From Mansonella perstans (lineage: Eukaryota; Nematoda; Chromadorea; Rhabditida; Onchocercidae), in the NCBI GenBank assembly GCA_037074765.1, contig JBAMDO010000569.1:1-64000 (forward strand): a DNA stretch of 64,000 bases. The letters run 5' to 3'. This document shows positions 1 to 12,810 of this stretch, piece after piece (the stretch's first letter is position 1; each line of letters begins with the position of its first letter). The translations under genes and the position numbers were made by a program. The notes under the pieces are model-generated. The model worked only from the letters and a program-made list of their open reading frames with translations. It ran no database searches and had not been told where the DNA came from.

Positions 1-1404
1 TTTTTCGTTTGCTATTTTTTAAGTGAAAAACAAATCGAAATTTATTGAATTTTTTATTTTCTTATTTCATTATATTGGGCTTCCATTCTTTTGTTCTTTA
101 AATTTCATTATTTCATTTTTGAACTTTTCAATTTGAAGCCAAGAAATGACTTACTTTATTTTTGTTAGAATCATTTCACAGCTTACTTCTTCTGCTATAT
201 TTTCTAGCTTTTATGTGCATTGTTTAAATTTCTTCAATATTGTGCTTCTTCCAAAATCACTGTAATATGGAGAAATTAAAAGATTTTTGCTCAGTGTATT
301 ATAATATGCATGCTTATTTTTTAATATTAATAAACTGATAATGCTCCAAGTGTACATTGCAGTGTCTTAGATTACAATATAACTCGTCAAGTACTACAAA
401 TAGAAATAAACAGAGAAGTCAAAATTGAAAAAGCAGTAATTTAAATCAAATTATATACCAGAAAAAGTTTTATATTTTTTCTCATCTCTGATATTTTGTT
501 ACAAGAAATAGGCTAAAATAAATTCCACTTGAACCATTCATTTCTGTTTACATTGCTAACTGTGTCCACAAATCCCAACACTAATCCAATTCTTGTAATC
601 CGATTGTCCATTATTCAGCTCTGGCCAGTTCACTTTTCGCATTTTCAACCGTACCGTAACCTTCTACTTTTTCAATTTTACCATTTGTATTTTGCACAGT
701 TCTTGCCTGCATTTTTGTTCAATTGTATTTAAATTGAATTCTTTAATGAAAGCTAATCTTACGAAGTTATTGCAAACAAACAAATTTAAAGATTATAAAA
801 AACAATAGCTGAAAAATTGGATTAAAATTTCATTTTCTTCTGACTGATGTCCATTTATCAAAATAGAATTTTACACAACACAGAAAGATTTAGATTTCGA
901 ATTAAACTTGGTTTTAATAGAATTTTAATAATTTGAAAGTGCTTGAAATGACGTAAAAATGTTGTAGAATCAAGCAGTGGTAACCATTAAAGCATCAGAA
1001 ATACGCACAGAAATCCGCAACGAATAAAAAATTCAAATACTTTTTCATAATACCGTTTTTCAAAACATACAATAATGGACAGAGATTGAGAAAAAATTGT
1101 TCAATGTTCGACGAATGGTCTAAAATGATTTATTGCATTTGGGCTGAATTCCTCCAATGCACTAAAATAGTTATGATAATTATCATTATCGGTATGTGAG
1201 AAAGAAAAACACATCTGAATCGGAGTTTTTTTTTTCATTCTACCGATATCTAACGGTATTCTTTTTCATCTAGGCTTTTCCTTTATTGCTTCTACATGCT
1301 ACTTAGATCAAGTATAAAGTAATCACTTAGCTTTCAATCAAGAAAGTTAGAAATGAATTTGAATGAAGTTCAATTTTTATAGTTGTAAAATTTTTACAAC
1401 TTCA

Positions 1405-1662
1405 CTAAGTCATAAAATCTACTGATAGAAAGAAGAAATGGAACTCACTCAAATGAAATGCTACCTCCTCATATTCTTCACCAGAGGCACAACGATTAAG
1501 AGGTACCATTTCCTTTTTGCTACCTCTGTTGCTCAATTCAAATCCTTCACATATCTGTCTTCTTCTCTTTTTTGAAATAAACAAAACTATTTCCTCGTTC
1601 TGTTCCAATTCACATTCAACCCATTCAACGTTTTTTGTAAATTGAAATTTATTTTCAACAGA
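1405..1662 (-). other. Orphan coding-like open frame
   Basis: This 85-codon open stretch on the minus strand has a more coding-like composition than its surroundings: charged residues, few Phe/Ile/Asn runs, and pieces such as CASGEEYEE and SKKRRRQICEGFE. A GTAGCA donor-like site follows the EEYEE part. No good acceptor or start codon is visible upstream. I do not recognise the family. It could be an isolated exon, a decayed gene piece or chance. Confidence 0.15.
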
Positions 1663-4600
1663 TTAATAGCTTCATTTCATAATGTTATATTGCTTTGTAT
1701 AACGGAAACATAGAAAAAATCTTCTCATTTCCTTTTTTTTTTCTTTTTTTCAGTTTTTGAAAGTTTCTTCCACAAAATTGTGAAAATTTTTAAAACTTTT
1801 TTCGTTAATTTCTCTTTGACAAATCTGTGAAGAATTGTCAATTTTTTGACACATTTTTGAAAACTTTTTGAAGATTGTTAATTTTTTTAGGAAAGTGCAA
1901 AAATTCACAAAGCAATGGTTAGTGTTGGCGATTGACCAAATGGCTATTTTCTCAGAATTTTCAGTAAAAAAAAAAAAAAAGTAAAGAATAAGAATGGGAG
2001 AAAGGATCATTAACAGATCCATTTTTCGACTGTCCTTCTTCCGAACTTTTCTCTAACAAATGAACCCTGTCCATTTTGTTGTCCCATAAAAATGCCTAAT
2101 TATTCATTTTTTTGTCAATTCGTATTCGTTGAAGCGTACGTGCTATTTCTTCCACTGGTCATTGTTGGGCATTTTTATTACGTGGAATAATGTTATAAGT
2201 TACGTAGTATTACATTATAGCATAGTAAGATTGTAAAAGAATTCATTGGATCAATCAGTCAATCAACCTATTGGTTATTTAAATATTCAAATGAAACTGA
2301 AATAGCATTTCTGATCATACGAAAAAATTTTCTGATCATACGAAAGATTGATTAATCATTATTGCATATATACAAAAGTATATCTTTATCATTTTTAATT
2401 AATTGCTTTAAAATTTTTGTTGATTTCCAATCAGTAAGAAAAATTTCTGGATTACTAGTTAAAAATTAATTACAAGACATGGTAGTTGTGAAGTACTTCT
2501 GCTAAAGGAATAATGAATTGGCGTAATTTGTTTATCTACTATGTTATTTTAAAAATTAATTGTGCCAGTTTCATCTTGTCAATTACATTGAAGCACTTGA
2601 AATGTCGGCAGATGAAAGGATAGCGACTTTCAGTGGACACTTCACGCTAATGTATGACACCCCACTCATGTTTACATTTCTTCTTCAAATGGGAGTAAAA
2701 GCCTGTAATGCTTTAAAGACCAAAACAAATAAACAAGACTAATTCAGAATAATTCACTCTCAGAATAATAAGGGAATTCTCAGTGTATAAATGTTCAAAT
2801 TATAATTTCAGATTCGTTATTTTCTTCCACTTCTATTTCTTCCTATTTGATTAAAATTTTTTTTTTTCTTGAAATTTTTTTCAATTGAAATCAATCAAAG
2901 TTTATAATTTTAACCTCACGTTCTCTACGATTGATTTTTTTGGATAAATTAGTAATAATTCAATATGAAAATGTTAATTACGTCAATATGTGATTGTCAT
3001 TTACAACCACTGATAGGAATTGAATGATGATCTAGCCGGCTTTGTAAGGGATACACAGCCGGATAAAATATCAAATGTAGCTCGATTTTAGAAAACTTTT
3101 ATTTCGTAAATTTTTTTTCATTTGTTATCTATAAAAGTAATCAATTAAAAAGAGACGGACAACGACGACAAATTGCATTGCAATGTCAATGTTTCCACTG
3201 TGAGCTCCATTTCGAACAAATCTAACTATTCTATATATTCAAACATCACCAAACAGTCAATTCTGATTTCATTCATATTTTTAGATTTGTATTTAAGTGA
3301 AAGTCGTTGTTCCACTTGATTTATTTATGAGATATCGTTGAAATTATTTCACCAATTATCCCTCTAATTAAAAGATATTTAATTAGTTTTATAAATTTAA
3401 GCTTCAATTCTGGATTGTTAATCTAAATCCAAATTAGCTGTAGAAAAGTAATAACTTTAGGGATGTATTCCTGCAGATTTCCTTTTCTCTAATTTGTCAT
3501 CTGTACTACATATTTATTAGAAGATGGAAAAATTTATTCATTTCTCTAAGATCTGTTTGAATTTAGGTAAGAAAATTTGAAATTACAATAAGCGTAATGG
3601 TACCATCGACCCCATCTATCACTGGAACCTAATTTAATTGGCACCAAAAAGGTGTGAATAATGAAAACTAGGTGTTAAATGAATAATGAACTACGTAATC
3701 ATCAATCAGATGCCGCTATTTGATTAGCCTTTTCACATAATACTTCCGATCCTTTCTTTTATTCCGGTATTGTGATAACATTACCGCACTTCAAATATTC
3801 CCCATTCCTGAGATGTTTCGTCTTGAAAACTAGCTGTAACTCTGTACGGATATGTAAGGAGTATAGATGATTGTTAATGATATGCCATTGCTTATACTTG
3901 TAAATACGTTAGAAAACGTGAATCTTACGGCGTAATCCTGCAGTAATAAGTTGAAAAGTTAGTTGTCTATCAGTGTAATCCTATAGTAGTTAGTTGAAAA
4001 GCTAGGCTATCTTAGGATTTGCTAAATTTATTTCATCCTAAGAGTTCTTTTCGTCGCCTTTACATTTCCATTTATCTTCCTGCCAAATCTCATTGTTATG
4101 TATTCACAGATTGTTTACAATTATTTCATTGTTTACAATTATTCAAACTAATTTACAGTCGTTATCCATCTTTTCCTCTTTCTTTGTATTATTCACTGCC
4201 ATATGCTATATTACACTAAACTATTCTTCAATTCCGTAAAACGTACAAGACAGATGAAATAGAAGGGATCAATCACAAAGACTTTTTCTGATTAAAATGG
4301 ATAGATTCGGTCATTGTGGAAGAAACGAAATTTAAAACAGGCAAGTTTTGTTTTTTGATCAGTTAATGATACAAGAAAAAATAGTGCTGAAATAGATAAA
4401 AATATTTGCCAAAATATTTCTCAAATGCTATGCTATGCATGTTAATTTGGCTGTCTGAGTAACGGCGCCATTGAACTTATGACCGCCTGTATGGCGTAAA
4501 TTCTAATTGACATGGGAATAATGGTAATGCTGGTTGTTGTTGTTGTTGTTGTTGTTAATTTCTTGCACTGATGAATTTTTACTAATTGCACTATTCCAAC

Positions 4601-5591
4601 ATTCAGATTAATACATTATTTATACATTTTATTATGACTGGGAAGTGTTCGATTAACAAAAATGTAACACATCTAATTAACATAATTAATTTTCCATTCT
4701 TTTCGTATTTGATTATATCTATTAGATAAATTTGAAGCATCCACCATTGGCCCATTCGAAATTTCAGTAAATTATTTCCTTATTATAAGATGTTTATCAG
4801 TAACGTCCAAAATTTATCCGTTTTTTTCCCGCCTACATATTAATTTTAATTTTTCAATTTCGAACGAAAAAAAACCGATATAATCACAATAATCAGAAAA
4901 AAAAATCCATTTCACTTAATGCTCCCAAACATCATCAATTCTCTATCAGGCTCTTTTCCCACTTATTGATTATACTTTCTATCCCTAATATCAATCTTAT
5001 ATAATTATTTGCAATTGATGCAAAGCTTATTATCGAATGCTTATTATCATTCCAAAATTAATCAAATTTCAATTTGATGCCTAAAAGATACTTGATGATT
5101 GTATGAGAATGAAAAGTGAATAATACTTGGCTGGATTTCAACAAGTGTCACCTTCCCATTTAGATATATGCCTCTCATTTTTTTTTGCATAAATTCCTTC
5201 AGTTACTAGCAGAATAGCTTAATATGTATGCAAAACACATTTGCCCTTACAGTATCCAACAATGGATAGATATTATGCGTAAAAAAAGGATGGCGTATCC
5301 GAAGTAAAGAACTTTCAAAGTTCCCTCCTACTTTCCTTTCCTTAACATATGTTATTTTTCTTCTAATACAACAATAACATTTATTTCATCTTCCACTGTT
5401 TCTTATCAAATCAAAATACTTAACCATGAACCAATACTGATAACACTTTCTCCTGATCTTACTCTAACTTATTCTGGCCTCATTTCACAATATCTTATTC
5501 ATTGTAATATCATTGTATCAACGGCATCATTGTATCAAAAGTTTTTTTCAAAATCATTGTATCAAAGATTTTTTTCAAAATAAGTATCATT

Positions 5592-5989
5592 AAATTTTAA
5601 CATTGTCTAGCACAGGAAATTCTCAAAGGGCATTATCGGTAACTTTCCCACCGATTGCCACCATGATTTTTTCCATTTTTTTTTCCAATCTTTGTTTAAT
5701 TATTGATAAAAATCAATTGGCTAACAAATATATGAAAACTTTTTTTCCTTTGATATCTTGTTATTATCCAGATGTTCCAGAGAAAATTCGATTCTTACGT
5801 TCAAGTGAAAGTTTACTCATTGTTCCAGACTCTTTATTTAACTCGAAGATATTAACTAGTGACCAATTTCAATCCTTGAAAGTAAGATCGCTGAATATCT
5901 TACTGAACTTAAATCATGATATTTCCCATGATGATCGTTGTACTGTTTGTGTTAGCGGTTCTGCAATAATCCTACAGAAGTGCAAATGA
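5592..5989 (+). other. Orphan open frame upstream of F-box gene
   Basis: About 130 open codons ending in TGA at 5987-5989. An ATG near 5662 is preceded by GCCACC, and the peptide after it starts with a hydrophobic stretch (MIFSIFFSNLCLII) that could be a signal or membrane segment. A good donor, AAA|GTAAGA, lies inside at about 5880, so this could be an exon rather than a complete gene. It lies 236 bp upstream of the F-box gene on the same strand. No family is recognised; chance is possible. Confidence 0.2.
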
Positions 5990-6224
5990 TATTAGACCAT
6001 CTTGTGTAAACAGTATATGAGTGACCAATACGTAACTGTAAACGGTTACAATCTGTGATGAAGCAAGAAATCTTTGATCAAATTTTGAAATATCAATAAA
6101 CGTGAAAAAATTATCTTATCTGAGTTAATTGGTGCTATAATAATCGTTTCTATCTCTGTGAGAGCGGTGTTGAACTATTATCAACGATGTATTCAATGGT
6201 TTTTCAAATTTTAGACTATTTTTG

Positions 6225-9200
6225 ATGGATGCATCTTTGTCGCATCCATCCACATCACCAATGATTGAACAAATTGCTACCTCATCAACCTGCAAAAACT
6301 CTGAAAAACTGAAACGGAATAATTATCAGCGACGCTCAATTTGGGTACAAGCAAAACGCATCTTCCGGAAACGATTGCTATCTGGAATAACTAGAAACAC
6401 AGCATGCAACATGGAATTAGCATTAAGTGTAAAATCCATCGAAGATAGCCAAAAAACAAACCCAGATATTACTAAAAGTTCTGATTCTGTGCACCGATTA
6501 TTGGCTCCGGTGCTATTACAAGTTTTTCCATATCTTAATATTTATGATCGCATACGTCTGCGAAGAGTAAGTTAATCCAATGATTTGATTTTGCCATAAA
6601 ATATTTAAAAATATTTAAACCTTTCCCTTTGAAATGTACAAAATACTAATAGTGCTAAGACGATGGGAAAATGTTGGCTAGTTTAAAAAATTATTTTTCT
6701 AGTAATTAAGCGTCAATTTCAACCTGGAGTCAGAACCAGTTAGCCAGTTAATTATCTATCTCCAACTAATTTCAAAATCTGACACAGTGCTGGCGATGAA
6801 CAATTTTCTGATAACAATCGTTGTTTTTTCCATCAAAACTGTCGCGTTAATACTTAAACTTGTCGATTTAATTGGTGCCAGAGATATGAGAAGATTTGTC
6901 GGAGATAATCACAACTACGATTAATTTCACCAAAAGTGTAAGATGCTGATTTCATTATTATCGTACATTTATAGGTGTGTCGCTTAACGGAAGAAATATT
7001 TCATCAAAGTTTGATAAGGTTACCACCTATCAAATTGCAAGGGGTGTCGCTGGATAGTATCGAAGTTTGGACCGATCATTCTGATCTTATTATACAGCTC
7101 CTAGTGCCTGAGTATACTTTTACATCAGAAATAGTTACCAATGGTGCAATAATCATAAAAGATTGGCAAGCGGAATTGCTTGTACAACGAATTGGTATGA
7201 TCTTTGATAGCAAATGAAAAGTTAAGATCATGAATAGAAAAACCAAAAAAATGCTTTTTTTAAAGCAATCCAAACTATAAAACTAAGCAATACTTTTTGA
7301 CTTTCCTAATTCTAGCCTAGCATTATAAATTAAAAAAATGTGTCTAAACAGTTCTAAGAAAAACTTTGCACCAAATTGTTAAAAAAGTTTTCTCTCAATT
7401 TCCCTCTTAATTTAAATTTTAACGTTCAAGACAATTTAGATTTCCTGGTTTAAATTTTTAAGTTTAAGATAATTTATTCCTTTTGGTGTGAATTCTTATG
7501 GTAACAGAAATATTCGTTACCATCGGAGAGTAAAATTTAAGTCATGTTCTTTGTAGCAAAACGTGTAGACTACATCGAGCATCTTTGGTTGGAAACACCA
7601 ATCAATGGTGAACTGTGTAGTGCACTTTTGAAAGAAGTTTCAAACATAGATTTAATCACAAAAACACGATGGCGACAATTGAAGATGGATAAGATGACAA
7701 TTGTTGGTAGCGATGATGATGATTGTGAAGTGGTTGGTCTCCTTATGACTAAAAGTCTAATCTTTTTATAATTCTTTTCTTTTTTATTTAATTAAAAAAT
7801 TTGTTCATCTTTTTTTGTAAAGCAAAAATGTAAGCAAATTTTAGATATCAAAAATTGTCGCTCATTTTGCGTCATCACTTCGTGAATTATGTTTTCGTCA
7901 TATTTGCATGGATTTTGGTTTGTACTGTGAAGAATTTTGGAATGCCATTAAGCAATGCCAACAATTGCAACAATTACAGTATCAAACTTGTCACCTGGAT
8001 AGCTTTTCTCATATGTATCTTCTAGACGCCTTAACTGGAAAGAATTTAATGTATGTTTTAGTGTTTTATCAATAAGTGATTATCGGAAATGGCATTTTAG
8101 GAATAATTACAGTGAGAGAAAAATGAACGCACCAATACTTGGTCAGGTTATGAATTCGTTGAAGTAATTTTCACCTAATAGATTATTTTCAGAACTCTTG
8201 AACTTGGAGGTGTTGAATATCTTTCTTCAACAATCCTTTCAAAAATATTGACTAATGCACCGATTCAAAATTTAGCAATTGTTTGTCCTTATATAAAATT
8301 TCATTCATATTTACAAAATGATATCAATAAGGTCTTAAAAAGGCTTGAAACTCTTCTAATACAGGTATGATAACCTTCATCATTTTATAATTAACATTTC
8401 TTTTTCCCTTTTCTCTCTCTCTCTCTCTCTCTTAACAGATATATTACTGTATGATAAAGTTTTTTCCTTAGGATAAGGAAAAAATTGAACTTGAAAGTAA
8501 TTGATTAAATTACAGTGTACGGGATCGTTTGATCTGGATAGTTTAACGCAACGTGAATGTGTTATTAAAGTGTTGCAAGGAATGAAGTACGGTGGAGTGT
8601 TACGGATCATACACATTAGTGAGAATAATGTTGGCCAAGCAGCAATCATTATGAGTTATTGGCTCGAGATAGCATGGTTCGCACACATGAAGCTTTTTTC
8701 ATCAAAAAAGAGCCATAATTATGCATCAGCATTGCCATAGCCAATATTAATTTATCGAAAAATTGTAAATAAACAGATATGTCCGATCAATTTATTTACA
8801 TTGCTTTATTTTTAGCAAAAATTCATCATTTAAGAAAATCTCCTGATGAGACTATTTGGTTGGGTTCAGTTTTCTTTTTCAATTTCCGTTCCAGTCATTC
8901 TTATTTTCAGTGAGACGATGAGTAGTGTAAAGTTGAAATTATCCGGAATTTCACAGAATCGAATTGACCAAGCTATAGGCCGATTATTACGAAAATGCAA
9001 TAATGTCTTTAAAGTAGCATTCAAAGGTTTGTATGTTGTACGTTGTGTGATCTGTAAATAATTAAAGATAATGAGAAAATAAAATTTCATCAAACGAAAA
9101 TTCGAAACTGAAAGATTATTACTGAAAAAGGTCACACATCCGAAAGTATTTGTCTTTATTTTGTCAAAGGATGAAATATATATTATCAGTAATTCAAAAA

Positions 9201-9353
9201 AGTTTTAATTCATAATTGTGCGCTAATTAAATGCTCTCGTAAAAAAAACTTTCAGGTTCATCATTGATGTTAACAAGAGGCAAGGGTAATGTGTGCATTC
9301 TCGACAAGTATATGTGGTTTGGTGAGGATGATGATGATCAATCAGTTAATTAA
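6225..9353 (+). CDS. F-box protein with leucine-rich-repeat-like C-terminus
   Basis: Eight exons: 6225-6566, 6975-7194, 7557-7732, 7845-8050, 8193-8364, 8516-8618, 8895-9026, 9256-9353; about 482 residues with consistent phases. Residues about 92-125 fit an F-box (LLAPVLLQVFPYLNIYDR followed by LRRVCRLTEEIF), split by intron 1. The rest resembles degenerate leucine-rich repeats (ITLELGGVEYL and similar). F-box proteins give substrate specificity to SCF ubiquitin ligases by binding Skp1; that role is inferred here. The start codon follows TTTTAG, a likely trans-splice acceptor. The 3' part is uncertain: exon 6 can also read through to a stop at 8740. I prefer the splice at 8618 (A|GTGAGA) to 8895 because the next two exons look coding and keep frame. 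No close orthologue is recognised. Confidence 0.6.
8410..8433. repeat. (CT)n microsatellite in an F-box gene intron
   Basis: A short run of CT dinucleotides lies in the intron between exons 5 and 6 of the F-box gene, in its pyrimidine-rich part. Confidence 0.8.
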
Positions 9354-10330
9354 TCAATGAAAAAGCAGCGATAAAAAAAATTCATTGAACATGAAGTGTT
9401 ACTGTGTAAATGAATTAAATTTACCAATTTTCTCTTTTTTGCTGCTTCATAAAGATGAAGATGACGATGGTGTCAGTGTCACATTGCATTCAAATGACAT
9501 TTTGCATTCAATTTATATTTAAACGAACTGCGCCAAGGAAAAAAAAACAACAAGAAAACAACATTTTACACTGTCAATAAAAATTTTCGGCAAGCTCAAT
9601 TTTATTTTTGAACTATTTCTTGTTGATTCCACATTGTTCCGTAATAATGAGATCCTTATGTAAAAATATTTTCAATTTAATTATCCCAAATATTATTCTA
9701 ACTTGGTACCATTCTGTTCTAACTTTATCATCAAATTTAATGCATTGCAAGCTAATTTATGTTGAAATATTCATATGGGATACAAATGATACTTAAGCGA
9801 TATAGCAAAATATCGCTAATTAATTAGTAATGATTATTTTCCAAAATTCATCCGGAATTACTGTACCCATAAAGTAACTAATAAAGATAATGGAGTAAGC
9901 TAAAGACAACTAATGTAAGTTTAATGAATAATGCTAGTGTGCAAAATCGATATGTTTGTCTGAGAAAACACTTGCAATAGAGCTATATCCATTCATTCGC
10001 ATTGATGAAACCGAACTGAAACTGAACGATATGATTTCAGGAATTTTTTTTTAATTCATTTTCTGTTAACTGACAATTTCGTCGTTTATTTCGCTTTTTA
10101 CTTTGTTGAATTTTCTTTTGAAATTGAATTTTTTTCCAGATGAAATAGAAAAATAAAAAGCACTGCAATGTTTGAACAATATTTCTGGCACTTTTCCACT
10201 CATATCTCAATCCTATAATGTACATGCAAGTGTCAGAAAGTAACTGTTAAATGACAAGTTCTGAAGTGTTAAATTAAGAATGAAGCGCAAATCTGATGAT
10301 ATCGGCTGGAAATGAACATTTCTGCTTCTG
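9354..10330. other. Intergenic region between F-box and paraoxonase-like genes
   Basis: AT-rich spacer between two plus-strand genes. The F-box gene's 3' UTR and the promoter of the next gene should lie here. Open frames at 9608-9796 (+) and 10037-10225 (-) look like chance. Confidence 0.6.
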
Positions 10331-12810
10331 ATGACTGCTCCAGTAATAACGTTATTGTTCATTGGAATAAGTTGCGGTGTAGTGATTCGATTTTTGTATG
10401 TTTCAATGATTTAAAAATTTTTAAATTCAAATTTACAAAAGTAAATGAGAAAGACTTACACAACAACAGTATGATAGCACTAGTAGGATAGTTTAATTTA
10501 CTTTCTAAATGAAATGTTACAGTCTATACTTAAGTATAAGTATAAAATAATTTGTTTATTTAGTTTGTTGCTGGATATTAACAAGCGTGTTTACAATCAC
10601 ACACCTGGTGCATGTCGATTTGTTCGTACATCTCATGGGATTATTGGTACTAATTCATATTTGCTATTCTGTAATTCAGTTCCTTTTTTTTGATTTCATA
10701 TCAAAATATAATCACTTATAAGCAAAAGATAAAAAGAAGAAGCGAATTGAAACAATTAACTTTTATATTAAAACAAGTAACTTTGCAATATCAAACAATT
10801 CAGCGAATGGTTCTGCTGGAATGGTACTTATTCCCGAATTGAATATTGCTCTAATAACGAGTGGATATGCGAGAAATCAAGAAGTTGGCAATATCACCGG
10901 TGCAGTATTCCTTTATAATTTCGCGGATAACAAGAATTATGAAGCCAGGAGACTGGAAATTAAAGGATTTGATTTGGTATGTTAGAATTTAATTTTAGAA
11001 TAGTAGCCACAACTTTTGTTGAGTATTAACTTTCACAGAGGTTATCAAATTTAAAAAAAAAAATTAAAGTAAGACTTATTCAATTTCTTTCTTATTCCTT
11101 CCAAATCAAAAAATAGAGAAATAATTGAATATCTCGCAGTTAAAAAAGGACATAGGATTATAACTTTCCTCAGAACTTAGTCTGGATGCTGAAGCCATGG
11201 TCTAAGTGAAAAATGTTTTAACAGTCTTAATCTTGTATACTAGAATTTTTCCAAGGAAATTTTTCTTGATTTCGTTTATTTGTTTAAAAACTTTAAAATT
11301 AGTTTAATTTTAAAGTACTAGCATGAAATTGTAAATCTTTACAGCAATATTTCATTCCATATGGAATTGACACATATGTAAGTCGAGGTCGAGTAACAGT
11401 TTATATCACTAATTCTTATCCGAATACTACTGATACGGTGGAAGTTTTCCAGCTTGATCATCATCGTTTATTTCTTGTTCATCAAAAAACTATCAGTAAT
11501 GACAAATTTCGGAAGTAAATTACATTTCAAAAATGCTTCTTTTGTGGTTCTGGCTCCTTACCTTTAGAGTTTGCTACAGGTGTTTCTAGCATTTCATAAA
11601 TTATTATTGTTTTTCGGCTAACAGCTACTTTACAGTTGTGAAATTGGTAGACGAAAAGATTTTCTGGCTCTTGGTCACTTAAATTTTACCCAATCTTTTA
11701 AACAATTGCATCTGTATACATGTTGGCCATGATTTTGTTTAGCTTGGCGGATATAGCTATCGTTGGCGCTGATCGATTTTTTGTCACAAATTATGCATAT
11801 TTTCGGAAAAATTGGATGCAAATGATAGAATTGATGATGCAATCATCCTTCGGTTCTATTGTTTACTACGATGGTAAGCAGGGAAACTACATCGAAAAGT
11901 TTGCTTTTTTTCCAGTTCTTTTCGTATTAAATTTCAGTATCGCTTAGCAAATTAATTAATGTTCACTTCATTCTTGAAACCAATATAGGAATGTCAATAG
12001 TTATACTTTAAATTATGAATTGCTGTCAAGCTATTTTTTTATAAAATTATATTTAATTTATTATTCATTCCCACAAAAGTTTTTCATTAGATATTTTCCG
12101 GCACCAAATGGAATTGCTGTAAATGATCGGCAAAATCGACTATTTGTTGCCAGCACAACTAATGAGGTAAGCTAATAATTTTCCAATAAAATAAAGAAGC
12201 GGAATTATCGATATATCTGGAACTATTTATGTATAAAGGACAAAAGTTGATTATAAAATGCTAACAATGAACTGATGGATGAAAATAGACAAATTTTAAT
12301 TTTTTTTGATTAATAAACTTTTTCACCAACTGCTTTCTGTTTAGTTCATACGGATATATCATTTACGAAAAGATATGTCAGTGGTATTTGCAACCGAAAT
12401 TCCACTTCTTTCCTCACCAAATAAGATATTTATTGAAGCTACCACTGGGAATATTTGGGTAGCTCTTCATCCAGTATTATATAAAGCTTATAAACATATG
12501 CAAGATCCGGTAAATATGGATCAACGATCTCCGTCTCAAATACTTCGCATACGTTTAAAGGTCTGGTTGTTTCCTTTGAAAGGTACAAGAGGAATGAACG
12601 CATTTGTGTCTTCGATGATCAATTTTTAATACTTACATTTTAAATTTTCAGGATAGTGGTAGAAGTTGGGTGATAACAGAACCGTATGCAAATGATGGCG
12701 CAACAATATGGGGCTCTTCCGCAGTTTTATTTCACAAAAATTTTTTCCTTATCGGTAGCTTATTTGGACGTACATTGCACTGCGATGTTGATACTTCTCA
12801 AATTATATAG
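10331..12810 (+). CDS. Paraoxonase-like membrane protein (MEC-6/POML type)
   Basis: Eight exons: 10331-10395, 10564-10646, 10804-10976, 11345-11514, 11743-11898, 12091-12166, 12345-12560, 12652-12810; 365 residues with all phases matching, close to the usual 355-380 of the family. Residues about 3-25 form a hydrophobic N-terminal anchor. The body matches the six-bladed paraoxonase propeller: DINKRVYNHTPGACR, YGIDTY, LADIAIVGADRFFVTNY, PNGIAVN, TTGNIWVALHP, LHCDVD. The disulfide pair that closes the PON ring appears kept (Cys39 and Cys357). The PON1 catalytic His115 position is Tyr113. Calcium ligands Glu53/Asp54 are replaced, Asn168 is Ala166 and Asp269 is Pro266; Asn222 is kept. A non-enzymatic, MEC-6-like chaperone role in the ER or at the membrane is therefore inferred. 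Asn-glycosylation sequons (NIT, NTT) fit a luminal domain. Confidence 0.85.

Larger units (their letters stand above)
1..6224. other. Left intergenic region, no firm gene
   Basis: AT-rich DNA with homopolymer runs and a (GTT)n microsatellite near 4531-4556. I see no exon chain, tRNA or repeat family here. Two short open stretches stand out (minus strand 1405-1662 and plus strand 5592-5989) and are listed separately. The other open frames are AT-rich, rich in Phe, Ile and Asn, and look like chance. The right end should hold the promoter of the F-box gene; an acceptor-like TTTTAG lies just upstream of its start codon. Confidence 0.6.

Noticed and set aside
8619..8740. Terminal part of F-box exon 6 ending in TAG at 8740
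   Set aside because: Possible as an isoform, but a strong A|GTGAGA donor at 8618 leads in phase to two further coding-like exons, so it was not used as the main end.
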